Notes: generated by a model not told the origin, from the sequence alone. Counted from the stretch's first letter, positions 23,366 through 37,210 are shown. The stretch: DNA of 64,000 nt from Topomyia yanbarensis (GCF_030247195.1 NC_080672.1:192624199-192688198); one strand, 5' to 3'. Numbers and translations are program-made.

Positions 23366-23567
23366 TGTTGATTAGAGAACTGTACATTTCATCTCCAACA
23401 CAAATTGCACAACAACTAGAGGACACCAAGCGAGTTGGGATGTTAACGCATTTAGCGAGCCATATCAGGTTTAAATGGGACATGATCATTTGATTCCCAC
23501 GATTTGCGAAGAAAATAATGGTCCACTGTGTCAGAGATTCGCATAACACAGTAAGGGCAAAACCCAA
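23358..23567 (-). pseudogene. 3' end of LOA LINE ORF1
   Basis: A short frame ends with a TAG that overlaps the ORF2 start in the string ATGGTTAG, the ORF1/ORF2 arrangement expected for termination-coupled reinitiation. Scattered Cys and His residues suggest the remains of a C-terminal zinc-knuckle region, but no clean CCHC motif is seen. Only about 70 codons remain, whereas ORF1 of such elements is usually several hundred codons, so ORF1 is largely deleted. Confidence 0.5.
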
Positions 23568-24473
23568 AATGCTCCGTGCGCGACTGGCATATTTTAGACC
23601 CTCCAGTCATTAAGTCCTCGGCACGGAACTACACCTTGACTTAGGGTCTCCTACTTTCAATCGCCTCCTACGACATGGCAGCAGGACTCCAGTGGCTCAA
23701 TTCTAGGCCGGATACCACACGGCCTCTGGGCAGGTTCATCTGTAGACATCGAAATTTGATAAGCGAAACTCAACAAAACTTCACCGAACTACTATCAGCC
23801 GAGTCTCAGCAAACGCCCAGCCAACAAAAATTCGGCAAAATTAAGTGGATCATCGGTGAAAAAAATCGGTGTGTAGAGTGAACGTTCCGCTGCGTAATGC
23901 AGCATACTGGGGAGTTCGCCTGACTCTTCCCAGGCTCCGTTCGCCATTGAGAATGTTTTTAAACCCCCTCAACAATTTTACCCATAGCACGGGTCGCATG
24001 ACACTATGGAATTGGGGTTCCCTGTTTGGTAGATTTTTACCCCTGAAACAGGTAGTCCGTAGTGTAATTCTTAGCCGGTTGAAACAACCACTACAGACTA
24101 CACGGCTTATCTAGGCTGTTCGGTGAAAGAAGCTGACATTGAAGAACAGCATCCATATTTAGATGGGCGAACAGCCGCAGAAGGAAGGAAGGAAGGATAA
24201 CGGGAGGAGAGGGATTTGGGCTAAGCGCTTATTTAAAGGCGGCGCTGGCTCGCCTTGTCAGGGCTGCTTTAGGGCATGTGGTATTTAGGCCTAGAACGTA
24301 TAGGGCCCACTACCTCGTCCTACCACACCCGCAGTCAGCCCCCGCTGCTGGTTCGGGTCGCGAATCACAACTAGTTGCTATCGCGATTAAGCATTATCCA
24401 CCACCTATGACCCGCCCGGTTGCTTGCAGCTTAGCTTCCCACGTAGCGTTCCTCCACCACCACGGGGCCCGGG
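23568..24473 (-). other. 5' region of the LOA LINE (UTR and ORF1 remnant)
   Basis: No open frame is convincing. The segment ends at the G/C-rich start CCCGGGCCCCGTGG (minus sense) next to the right 420-bp repeat. It contains a GGAAGGAAGGAAGG run near 24182. It is probably the LINE 5' UTR with its internal promoter, plus scrambled ORF1 sequence. Confidence 0.5.
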
Positions 24474-24893
24474 CATCTCCAGTGATACAACCGATTCTAA
24501 TTGGAAATGGTTGTGTTATTGGCGCCGGAATACTAGAAGTTAAGCTCAGCCGGAATGTTGGCTGGTTCTAATTCGCATTCTGGCTTCAGTGACACATTCT
24601 AGTTAGAATCGGTTTTATCAATGGAGCCGGAATATGGACTAAAATCAGCCAGAATTCTTGCTCATTTCCGATTGAACTTTACTGGGTGTACGCAAGATCC
24701 GTATACCGATTACTGGAAGTCAGTTGGCAGATAGTAGCGCCGGCTAGCGGCTAGTTGCTGCTTGCTGATGTCCGGAGAAACTATTGTTGGCTCAGCGCAG
24801 TTCACAGCTGTCACGAAAGGGAACAATATTCCTTTTGTTCGCGAGCACTAGATGTGTTTGGTGAATATTGGTTTGGAACTCCCCCTCAACGTG
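24474..24893. repeat. 420-bp direct repeat, right copy
   Basis: The direct counterpart of 7161-7580 at an offset of 17313, with the same two boundaries (CATCTCC... and ...CTCAACGTG). It ends exactly where the second CR1-type LINE begins. Confidence 0.9.
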
Positions 24894-28690
<3,797 letters not shown>

Positions 28691-28691
28691 A

Positions 28692-29034
28692 AGTAATGCT
28701 TCGGGTTTACTTGGAAGCATAAAAAAAAAATATTTATTTCACTTTTACGAACGATTACAATCACATTCAGATTAAGACTAAAAGCTAAATTGATTTTCCC
28801 TACTATTTAATGGATTAATCTATCTAGTCAGCATTTCTGATCCGCGCCGCGATCGCCGTCTGGTTGCTAGGTGATTATTGAAGCCTCAGCAGAATTGTCC
28901 TATTTGCTGGCCCGATGGTCGCCGTTGCCGTGTGATCGTTGTCGCCACGTTTCATGTGTTTTCGTGTATGGATGGTGCACCGGAAGCTAAACTGATGCTT
29001 CAGCGTCGTTTCTGGGCAGGATACTTTGTAACGT
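28692..29034 (-). repeat. 3' LTR of errantivirus-like element
   Basis: About 343 bp, matching 35224-35568 with a few substitutions and small indels (for example GGATACT here versus GGGATTACT in the other copy). On the minus strand it ends GAAGCATTACT. A small plus-strand open frame inside both LTRs is not considered a gene. Confidence 0.88.
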
Positions 29035-29511
29035 CTCCCCCCTACAAGTGTCAGACGTCCTCGGCTGACTTTTAGCGAGAGCAAATCTTGGTAGCTGCAA
29101 GGGTTTTTTCTTGTTGGACGACGTGGTCTCTAAACTGTTCCAGAGTTCTTGGTGTTTCTCCTCCTTGGTTATGTTTATTTCTATATGGCTGGTATGGTCT
29201 CCGTTGCTCTGGTTAGTCCACTGATTCGTACTGTTGAGACTTTTCCAGTATACGAAACATCTAAAAGAGATATAAAACGTTAATAGAAACACGAGAGCTA
29301 ATGCTCCATAGCCAACGGTTCGTTGGGTGTTGTGCAGTGATAATTGAACTGTTCCAATTTTTTCCAAATTTTGCAGATGCAATTGTTGTACATCGTTAGT
29401 TTCTATTGATGAGTTGATAATTTGTAACGTTTTCCCATAAATCGGGACAAGATATTCTTCGTTGAAGATTTTGAGTGGGTCATTGGAAAAAGTATAGTTT
29501 AGGAAGTTCAC
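28987..29511 (-). pseudogene. env C-terminal fragment with transmembrane segment
   Basis: An open frame of 174 codons that continues the env region after frame breaks. Residues about 66-88 form one hydrophobic transmembrane segment, followed by a hydrophilic cytoplasmic tail. This is the expected end of an insect retroelement envelope protein. The frame runs through the polypurine tract and about 48 bases into the 3' LTR. It is disconnected from the upstream env frame by at least two shifts between about 29560 and 29800. Confidence 0.7.
29035..29043 (-). other. Polypurine tract of errantivirus-like element
   Basis: AGGGGGGAG on the minus strand, directly before the 3' LTR. It should prime plus-strand synthesis. 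Confidence 0.75.
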
Positions 29512-29628
29512 TGTGCAGTTATTGGTGTCTATGATGGTTGGCTCGGATATGATCCGCTGGTCGCCGCAAGAATCTCTAATGAGGATGTTTCGTTCGTATC
29601 TACAAGAATAATGCCTCTTTTGATTTCT

Positions 29629-30648
29629 TTAACTCGCGTTGGTTGTTGTCTTCTGATGAGATGACATTTTGGTGTTTGGTGTGTTAGCAGATTGAAGATG
29701 CAATCGTCTTGTACTGGTTTTGTGTTTTCGCAGATGGTACACGTGGCTGATTGGGCGTAAATTTTGTTGAGATGTTTGGCTACAAGTTGAATGTTGGTTG
29801 TTAACTGTTGTTCCGTTTATGTTGACTGTCTCCAGGCTGATCAGATCGTATTGGTTTTCGTCTAGTTGAGGGATTTTGACCAGGATTAGAATTTGTTTCT
29901 TACCGAAAGATACACTACTTGTGGTATATTGAAAAATTTCATCTACTACTTTCAGATTTAACTTCTGCCTTCTAAGATTGTTGAAAATATACAATTTTTC
30001 TTCTGATGATAATATGTTTTTGTTTAACAGGTTTGTTCTGGAAAATGAGATTTGTTCTGCTATATCTTCTAATATTTTTATAATTAGATCAGTATTGAAT
30101 ATGAGGTTAACAAATTCCAAATCTACTATTGTTTTGTGCGTATAATTGTGGTTTGCTGCTAATTGCGAATTTATTTTTTTCAATGTAGAGGTTATTTGAT
30201 TGTTTCTGTCTTTTAGTAATTCGTTAATTATAATTTGCTTGTTTTGGTTTTGAATAATTTTGTTCTCGTTGTTTTCTAAGGTTTGAAGGCTGTTTTGAAT
30301 CATTTCTAAATCTTTACTATCTGGGTTACCAGCTATGTATTTTATTGTAGTTCCTACAACATCTATTAATGCACGTTTTTGTCTTCTGGGATACAAATTA
30401 TGTAGCTTTTCGTTTGCAATTTTTATCTTTTCTGCTAATGTTTCTTCTAGATGGTCTGATATTTTGTAGTTTTTGGTAACTTTTTCTATGTAATTTAGGT
30501 TGCTTTCAATTGATTTTAAATTTACTTCGTGAACTATTCTCTCATATCCTATTTTCACTCTAACTTTATCTAATTTTATAGCTACCATGCCATTATTGTG
30601 TGCAATGCCTTTAAATGTGGTCGCGTTTATGAATTTGACGATTAACAA
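29629..30648 (-). pseudogene. env (F-like envelope glycoprotein), main fragment, frameshifted
   Basis: Third gene of the element, related by layout to the envelope fusion proteins of gypsy-type errantiviruses. Around residues 87-92 there is a multibasic furin-like site (RRQKR). A glycine-containing hydrophobic stretch of fusion-peptide type follows, and then long heptad-like, Asn-rich helical regions. The start shown is not an ATG. The first coding base lies just after a splice-acceptor-like sequence, so the start codon may come from an upstream exon. The last roughly 50 codons of this frame look non-homologous, which places a frameshift near 29800. A signal peptide is not visible. Confidence 0.7.
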
Positions 30649-30649
30649 T

Positions 30650-30664
30650 CTGAAATGAAAATAT
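30650..30664 (-). promoter_or_regulatory. Candidate splice acceptor for env mRNA
   Basis: On the minus strand a pyrimidine-rich TTTTCATTTCAG runs directly into the env coding frame. Gypsy env is made from a spliced subgenomic RNA, so an acceptor here is expected. No donor has been assigned. Confidence 0.5.
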
Positions 30665-30691
30665 TGACTTGTTTAGAAGTTGTTGGTTTGT

Positions 30692-32941
30692 TTAATATTT
30701 TATTCGGTTTTTATGTATTTTTATGTCGTTGATGTCTTTATACGTCAGTAGGTTATTTTCTTTAACTGTTGAAATTTTATACGAGTCTTTATCTTTTGTT
30801 TGTCTTTGGGTCATTTTAATGAAGTTTTTGTCATTGGTTGGTAGTTCTTTAGGTTCTTCTTTATGTTGATGTTGTTTTTCATATGCTTCTTTACGCTTGG
30901 TTAGTTCGTTTTTTATGACGGTGTGAAGTTTATTGGCGTTTTGTGTTATTTCTTCTGTATTAGTGGTATTAGCGGTGTTAAATATTACGTCGCGTGGTTT
31001 GTTTTTAATTACCGAGTGAAATGTGTTGTTATAAATATCAGTTAATATATTGATTTGATCTTTAATTGGATGATTTTTATATTTGAATTGCATTGTCCGG
31101 TACAATTCGATTAATGTAGAATGGAATCTTTCGACTGTTCCATTTGCATTCGAGTTACTCGCGTGGTGTATTTCGATTCCGAGTTCGTTGAGAAAGCCGA
31201 CAAAATCTATAGAAATGAAAGATGGTTCTTGATCGCAAATAATCGTATTTGGTCGTCCGAATTGCCGAATGTGTTCAGTAATCGCGTTTTTCAAATCAAC
31301 AATCGTTCTAGATGTGAGTAATATCGTGTTAGCAAATTTAGAAAAGGAGTCTACAATGGTTAGCCATTTATTTCCTTTCATGAAAAATATATCGATGTGA
31401 ACTCTATCAAATGGAGTTTTCCCAAAAGTGCCTTTTCTGATTAATTTTGGAGGAGTTCTATCGTATTTACTTTTCTTGCAAATATTACAAGAGTTCACAA
31501 AGATTTTTAGTTTTCTGTCAATTCCTGGAAAGAAATAATTTTGTATAATTTGTTGCTTGTTTTCTTTCATCCCTCTGTGGGCTGCTTCGTGTGTTTGCCT
31601 CACGATTGCGTCCTGTTCTTCGTCTAGTCGCACATCTTCTAGTAGGGTTTCTGAAATGAGAATCTTATAAATATTGTTTTCCGAAAAATGTTTTCTGTAC
31701 GTTTCCTGTACAAGCTGAATCAATGAGACTGGGATTTTTAAACAGTTTACTCCTTTTGGGTTCAGAAGTTCTTTGAAAATGTTTATTATATCTTGTTCTA
31801 CGAAATCTTGTTGGCATATTATGTGGCGGTGGTATCTCGGAAAAATTTCTTCGTAAATTTTTGTTTGCACTCTCGATATTCTTAGTATAATTTGGGTTCT
31901 AAACATATTGATGGGTTTCTCGGTGCATGGGATGAAATAGTCGTCACTCGTGTCGGCTGAGTGAACAGTCATACCGTCACTGCTTTCGTCTGATGAATCT
32001 TCTTCTGTATTTTCATTATTATTTAGTTCGGTCGGTTTTATTCTAGACAGTGCATCTGCTACTGCGTTTTGTTTGCCTGGTTTGTATATTATTTGGTAGT
32101 CAAACTCTTCTAAATCTAACTTCCATCTAATAATTTTATTGTTTGTGTTAGTCATACTGTAGGTAAGTGGTTGATGGTCTGTATAAAGTTTGAATTGTCT
32201 GCCGTAAAGGTATGGTCTAAAATGCTTTACTGCCCACACTATAGCCAAGAGTTCTTTTTCTGTAGTGGAGTAACGTTCTTCAGTTCTGTTCAATGTCCTA
32301 GATGCGTAGGCTACTGGTCTATCTTTACCCAATGGTCCTTGTGACAAAACGGCTCCGATAGCATAGTCGCTTGCATCGGTTGTCAATATAAATTCTTTGG
32401 TAAAGTCGGGGTAGATTAATATGGGATCTAATATGAGGATTTGTTTGCATTTTTCGAAGCAGGCAGAAATTTCCGGAGTAATTGTGAAATCGGAATCTTT
32501 TCTTAAAAGAGATGTGAGAGGTTTAACTATTGTGGAGAAATAACAGGCTCTCCCGAGTTTATCGAGGATGTCGGTTATTTCTGGGATGGGGTATTTATCG
32601 TTTATAGTTTTCTCATTGAGTTTTCTATAATCGATAACTAACCGAAATTTCTTTTGCCCTGATGCGTCTGCTTTTTTTGGAACAATCCATACAGGAGATG
32701 TGTATGGAGAGATGGATTCCTTGATGACACCATCGTTCAACATTTTGCGAACTTGCTTCTGAACTTCTTCTTCAAAGATTTGTGGGTATTTGTAGGATTT
32801 TGTATGAACTGGAATATCATCTGCCGTCCGAATTTTATGTTTAATTTTATGTGTAAACGTTAGTTTTTGGTTCTCGTCGTATAGAATGTCGCGGTATTCA
32901 TTTATGATTTGTTTCAAAGCTTTTTCCTCTTCCATGTTCAT
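30692..32941 (-). pseudogene. pol: RT (core deleted), RNase H and integrase
   Basis: An open frame of 749 codons. RT fingers motifs are present (VIDYRKLNEKT near 102-112, LGRACYFSTI to 138). The next residues, VKPLTSLLRK, are normally found after the palm and thumb, so the catalytic YxDD region, roughly 150 or more residues, is missing in frame near 32527. RNase H follows (TTDAS near 187-191, STTEKELLAIVWA, YTDHQPL). Integrase has His451/His455/Cys485/Cys488 and a DDE core at Asp517, Asp570 and Glu604. Matching pol sequence extends upstream of this ATG to about 32990 in the same frame. RT would be inactive, while RNase H and integrase look complete. Confidence 0.85.
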
Positions 32942-32973
32942 GTGGTCTCTCCTGAAATCGTAATTAATTGCTT

Positions 32974-33657
32974 CTATTTTTGAAGGAGTGATTTTTTCAG
33001 TGTAATATACTCATTTTCAAGATCCATTTCGTTTAGATTAATTTCTGTAACGTTGTGTTTGTTGTTTTTCCGTATTGCTACTATGGCCTTTCCATCATTA
33101 CTCTTGTAGAGACCGGGTAGTATACTGAAATGTTCTAACTGTTTTTCCTCTTCGATTAAAAAATCACCTTTATTCTTAACTTTAATTTGAATGAATTGGT
33201 GCGTTTGGTCGTTTAAATTTATTGTATGGCTCCCTGGAAATTTTTTGTTCAATTGGAAACTCTTTCTTCCTACTTTGAGCGTGTTTTTCGCGATGTCAAG
33301 TTTTGCATTTAAATCACGAAGTGTTTCGTAGCCTATCAGGCCATCGAAAAAATCGTGGAAATCGAATATAAAGAACTTAACGTTTTTCTTTATCTGAAAG
33401 ATGTCCATAGAAGCTGATTTCTTAATTTCGTGAATTCCTCGGATATTTGTTACTTTTATTCCAGATTCGGTTTTGCAATTTTCTATTTTAACGTGTTTGG
33501 GAGAAATGTAGTTTTTGTTAGCTCCCGTATCGACCAAGAATTTCATATTACCTTTGGAAGTGCTAATAGTCAAATAAGGTATAAAATTGTTACTTTTTAG
33601 GTTTTTAATTTTTCGCCTAGTTCCAGATGAAAATTTAATTCGTCTGAGATGAAACAA
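32974..33657 (-). pseudogene. Aspartic protease region (pro)
   Basis: A frame of 227 codons with the retropepsin active-site motif FLVDTGANKNYI and a later hydrophobic GLIGYETL (flap and Ile-Gly region). Its start overlaps the end of the gag frame by about 60 bases in the minus-one register, as in gypsy elements. It ends at a stop just after an A6 run (about 32987-32992), where pol continues in another frame. Pro and pol are normally one frame in this group, so either a base was gained or lost here or a second frameshift is used. Confidence 0.75.
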
Positions 33658-34740
33658 TCATCGTCATCAGAGTCCATTATCGAGTCGTCGTTAATGTTTG
33701 CTGGGTCTGGTGGAGAAGTGTTATCCTCTGTTTCTGGTTCATGATTGTTTATTTGCATTTTTGATCTATGTGTTCTCATAGATACGTCGTCGTCCGAATT
33801 TCTATTCTTGAAGTTTCCAGATGGGGTTTTATTCTTGAATTTAGTTGAATTCCCACAGGTTCCGGGATTTGAATAATATGGCTTAGCAAAGTTTTTATTG
33901 TTTTCATTTGATGATTGTCCCGAAGTTCCGTTGTTTGAAAAATTTGATCTGGTATTATTGCGTTCTAATTTCTGCCGATAAGCAGCGTTCGAATATTGTG
34001 TCGCACAAGTGTACGCTTCCTCTAATGATTCGGGTCTATGGCTCCTGACTATCATCGAGAGAGACTCACTTAGGCCGTCAATATACCTCGTCGTGCTCAT
34101 CATGCCGATAAAAGAACTTATTTGCTTTGTGGCCCCGCTGAATTCGCTCATAGAATTTGCGGTGCTCTTTATTGCAGTGTCAATCTGCTTGATTTTGTTG
34201 AAATATTCTGTCAAGTATATTTCAACAAAATCAAGCAGTATTTTCTGCCTTGCGTTATGTAAAACAACGACTGAATATGAGACGTGAGGTCTCGTTTATC
34301 GCCGTATGAATTTAGCAGTACATCTTTTATGTCATGCCAGCTAGCCGGGTTTCCTGCTGCTATGAGGATTTCTTTTGCTTCCCCGATAATTTTGCTTTTG
34401 ACAGCTTTTACTAGTTGTGCAAAAACAGGTTCATCTCTGCACTCAATAGAGGTCTAAGGCTTCTTCTGCCTCCTGTATCCAGGCAAGCGTTTCTCTTCTA
34501 TTACCGGAGAAATTGCTTAAATTTTTTATTGGATCCGGTGTTTTGTAATACTTAAACGGATCGACCGGAGGGCGCTGTTTGATGGCTGCCAACTCCGCGA
34601 TTAGTTTGTTTTGATTTTCAGTGAGCTGCGCGATAGGCGCTCGAAGCTCGTCCTGACTCTTTTCAATTTGTTCTTCTATATTCCTGTTTGATTGGAATTT
34701 CTTGTCCCGCTTCTGTTTCGCGTTTAGTTTTTCCAGTTTT
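33597..34740 (-). pseudogene. gag remnant
   Basis: The 3' part (33597-34214) is an open frame of 205 codons, rich in Asn, Ser and Asp with an acidic tail and no clear zinc knuckle, typical of errantivirus Gag. Further gag-like sequence upstream, to about 34740, is split by several frame changes. It includes a short stretch with NLSNFSGNRRETLAWIQEAE. The 34214 boundary coincides with a perfect 22-bp inverted repeat. Confidence 0.65.
34185..34238. repeat. Perfect 22-bp inverted repeat with 10-bp loop
   Basis: The arms at 34185-34206 and 34217-34238 are exact reverse complements (CTGCTTGATTTTGTTGAAAT and two more bases), separated by TCTGTCAAGT. It lies within gag and marks where the open gag frame begins. 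It is probably a fold-back copying error or rearrangement scar. Confidence 0.9.
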
Positions 34741-35210
34741 TATGTTAGTTTACCTAACCCTAACTGTGATATTTCAGGGCTTTTGCTTACCGCTGGTGGG
34801 GGGCGCCGGCCGCTGAATTAGTAGTGTTTATTGTGTGATCAAAGTGAGCTACTAGTTCGCGATGAACAGCGCTCGCTATGATTTTTAGTATTATTATTCA
34901 AGCAGTAGTACTTACAGAAGTAATGTTTTTAACATCTTCCGGAGTCCCTGGTGATTGATGATTGGTTCTTCTTGTAGGTCCTTTCGTGGAGACTCCTGTG
35001 ACTCGATAACCGCAAACTGTGTGATGTCCGCTCACACAGTGGTTTCCCGGGTTGTCGATGATTCGCGATGAATGTGTCACACTTGTTCTTCACAGAATTT
35101 TAGGTTTATTTTCAATAATGGTTGCACTCACTCAGCCGTAGTCTAGGCTGGCTCTTCTCACTGATGAAAATTACACTAAGTTCCTGTTAGTAATCCACAA
35201 AAAAAATCTC
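34741..35210 (-). other. Errantivirus-like 5' leader
   Basis: About 470 bp between the primer-binding site and gag with no convincing frame. It should hold leader, splice donor and packaging signals, but none can be assigned. Confidence 0.55.
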
Positions 35211-35224
35211 TATTGACTGCGCCA
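35211..35224 (-). other. Primer-binding site, probable tRNA-Ser
   Basis: On the minus strand TGGCGCAGTCAATA, overlapping the last LTR base. The first ten bases match the tRNA-Ser-type site (TGGCGCAGTC) used by errantiviruses of the 17.6/297 group. Confidence 0.75.
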
Positions 35225-35566
35225 GTAATGCTTCGGGTTTACTTGGAAGCATAAAAAAAAATATTTATTTCACTTTTACGAACGATTACAATCACATTCA
35301 GGTTAAGACTAAAAGCTAAATTGATTTTCCCTACTATTTAATGGATTAATCTATCTAGTCAGCATTTCTGATCCGCGCCGCGATCGCCGTCTGGTTGCTA
35401 GGTGATTATTGAAGCCTCAGCAGAATTGTCCTATTTGCTGGCCCGATGGTCGCCGTTGCCGTGTGATCGATGTCGCCACGTTTCATGTGTTTTCGTGTAT
35501 GGATGGTGCACCGGAAGCTAAACTGATGCTTACAGCGTCGTTTCTGGGCAGGGATTACTTTGTAAC

Positions 35567-35568
<2 letters not shown>
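35224..35568 (-). repeat. 5' LTR of errantivirus-like element
   Basis: 345 bp, near-identical partner of 28692-29034. On the plus strand it starts AGTAATGC and ends GTAACGT beside TA repeats. Differences between LTRs are few (about 1-2 percent by eye), so the insertion is fairly recent even though the coding region is defective. Confidence 0.88.
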
Positions 35569-35640
<72 letters not shown>

Positions 35641-35698
35641 ATATACTATATATATATATATACTATATATATATAATAATATATATATATATATATAC

Positions 35699-35794
<96 letters not shown>

Positions 35795-35838
35795 GTATAA
35801 TATATATGATATATATATATATATATTATATATATATA
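35569..35838. repeat. TA-rich microsatellite, imperfect
   Basis: TA dinucleotide repeats with AATA and ACTA variants. It is the right side of the TA landing tract and runs into the assembly gap. Confidence 0.95.
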
Positions 35839-36338
35839 NNNNNNNNNNNNNNNNNNNNNNNNNNNNNNNNNNNNNNNNNNNNNNNNNNNNNNNNNNNNNN
35901 NNNNNNNNNNNNNNNNNNNNNNNNNNNNNNNNNNNNNNNNNNNNNNNNNNNNNNNNNNNNNNNNNNNNNNNNNNNNNNNNNNNNNNNNNNNNNNNNNNNN
36001 NNNNNNNNNNNNNNNNNNNNNNNNNNNNNNNNNNNNNNNNNNNNNNNNNNNNNNNNNNNNNNNNNNNNNNNNNNNNNNNNNNNNNNNNNNNNNNNNNNNN
36101 NNNNNNNNNNNNNNNNNNNNNNNNNNNNNNNNNNNNNNNNNNNNNNNNNNNNNNNNNNNNNNNNNNNNNNNNNNNNNNNNNNNNNNNNNNNNNNNNNNNN
36201 NNNNNNNNNNNNNNNNNNNNNNNNNNNNNNNNNNNNNNNNNNNNNNNNNNNNNNNNNNNNNNNNNNNNNNNNNNNNNNNNNNNNNNNNNNNNNNNNNNNN
36301 NNNNNNNNNNNNNNNNNNNNNNNNNNNNNNNNNNNNNN
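35839..36338. other. Assembly gap (500 N)
   Basis: Exactly 500 undetermined bases between TA repeats and LINE sequence. The round size suggests an arbitrary gap length. Reading frames drawn across it are meaningless. Confidence 0.99.
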
Positions 36339-36946
36339 TCATCTGCATATATAAGCACTTTAAGATGTTTGAGTAGAAAGGTAATGTCATTTACGTACAA
36401 AATAAACAGAAGAGGGCCTAAGTGGGAACCCTGGGATACGCCAGAGGTGACAGAAATTGGTTCCGAGAGTATATTCTGAAAGCGAACTGTTTGTTCACGT
36501 TTCGTTAAATATGATTCGATCCATTTCAATAGTTTATTTTCTATGCCATATTTTTGTAGTTTGAAAAGTAATAAAGGTATGTCAAAACGGTCGAATGCTT
36601 TACTAAAGTCTGTGTAGAGTGTTTCTACATGGTTCCCATTGTCCATTGCATTTACAGTAAATGTTACAAATTCTAAAAGGTTTGATGTTGTTGAGCGGCC
36701 TTTATAAAAGCCATCCTGTTTGCTTGTTATTTGATTATTGATTTGCTGAAATATTTTGTCATTTACTAGTTTTTGGAATAATTTTGGAATTCATGATATA
36801 ACGGCAATCCCACGATGGTTTCGGAAGTCCGATTTAGCGCCTGATTTAAAAATTGGCACTAAAAAGGATGATTTCCATATTTCTGGGAATGTTCCATTTT
36901 TCAGTGACATGTTGAAAATATGTAGTAATGGTAGAGTGAATTCTAG
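36339..36946 (-). mobile_element. CR1/Jockey-type LINE fragment, copy 3
   Basis: An antisense piece of the same family as 2118-7156, covering RT from about the MSLKNGTFPE region to the first half of the YADD motif, where it is cut by the gap. It keeps KWIESYLT, where copy 2 has a stop. One PQG Pro codon is changed (GVSQGS), and the frame is otherwise good. It joins unrelated repeat DNA at 36947. Confidence 0.85.
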
Positions 36947-37021
36947 AACATAGAACAATATAGAACAAAGTATTAGCGAAAAATTAACACATAAAAAGCT
37001 ATTAATAGAAAACCAATTTTT

Positions 37022-37210
37022 AAAGAGCCACCCTACCTTAAATATTGCAAAAATCATAGCACATGAACCATTAGAGATAGCCACATAGTTTCTTCGGAAA
37101 AGTTGCTTCAATTTGATTGATTTATAACTTTGTAGAACATTATGTAGCTGAATTTTACATATCTAAGAGGCTGATACTTTGAACACCCTAACCACAAGGA
37201 CCACCCTAAT
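37022..37210. repeat. Dispersed short repeat, paired with 56278-56461
   Basis: It shares, in inverted orientation, the end block GGGTGGTCCTTGTGGTTAGG and the other end block GGTAGGGTGGCTCTT with 56278-56461. The interiors are diverged. It is probably a member of a MITE family; target duplications were not identified. Confidence 0.6.

Larger units (their letters stand above)
7581..24473 (-). mobile_element. LOA-type LINE with RNase H, split by a nested insertion
   Basis: An antisense non-LTR retrotransposon. Its 5' end is near 24473 (G/C-rich start) and its 3' end is at 7581, with a tail of three CTGATTC units read on the minus strand. ORF2 carries endonuclease, RT and RNase H, the domain order of LOA/R1-group elements. 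Removing the hAT-like insertion (9747-21654) and one 8-bp duplicate leaves about 5.0 kb, slightly short because most of ORF1 is missing. ORF2 also carries one in-frame stop. The clade call rests on domain order and motif style. Confidence 0.8.
28692..35568 (-). mobile_element. Errantivirus-like gypsy-group retroelement, defective
   Basis: A 6.9-kb antisense LTR element with gag, protease, pol and env remnants in the gypsy/errantivirus order. LTRs are about 343 and 345 bp and nearly identical. On the plus strand each starts AGTAATGC. The primer-binding site matches tRNA-Ser. Both flanks are TA repeats (a 4-bp TATA duplication cannot be told apart from the repeat), fitting the known ATAT or YRYRYR target taste of errantiviruses such as 17.6 and 297. 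It is inactive: gag, the gag-pro-pol junctions and env carry frame breaks, and the RT core is deleted. Confidence 0.88.

Noticed and set aside
28878..29075. Small plus-strand frame in the errantivirus-like LTR, also at 35409
   Set aside because: It lies wholly in both LTRs, is antisense to the element and has no recognised domain.
35663..36646. Apparent 327-residue protein crossing the N gap
   Set aside because: Most of it is undetermined sequence; only the LINE part at 36339-36646 is real.
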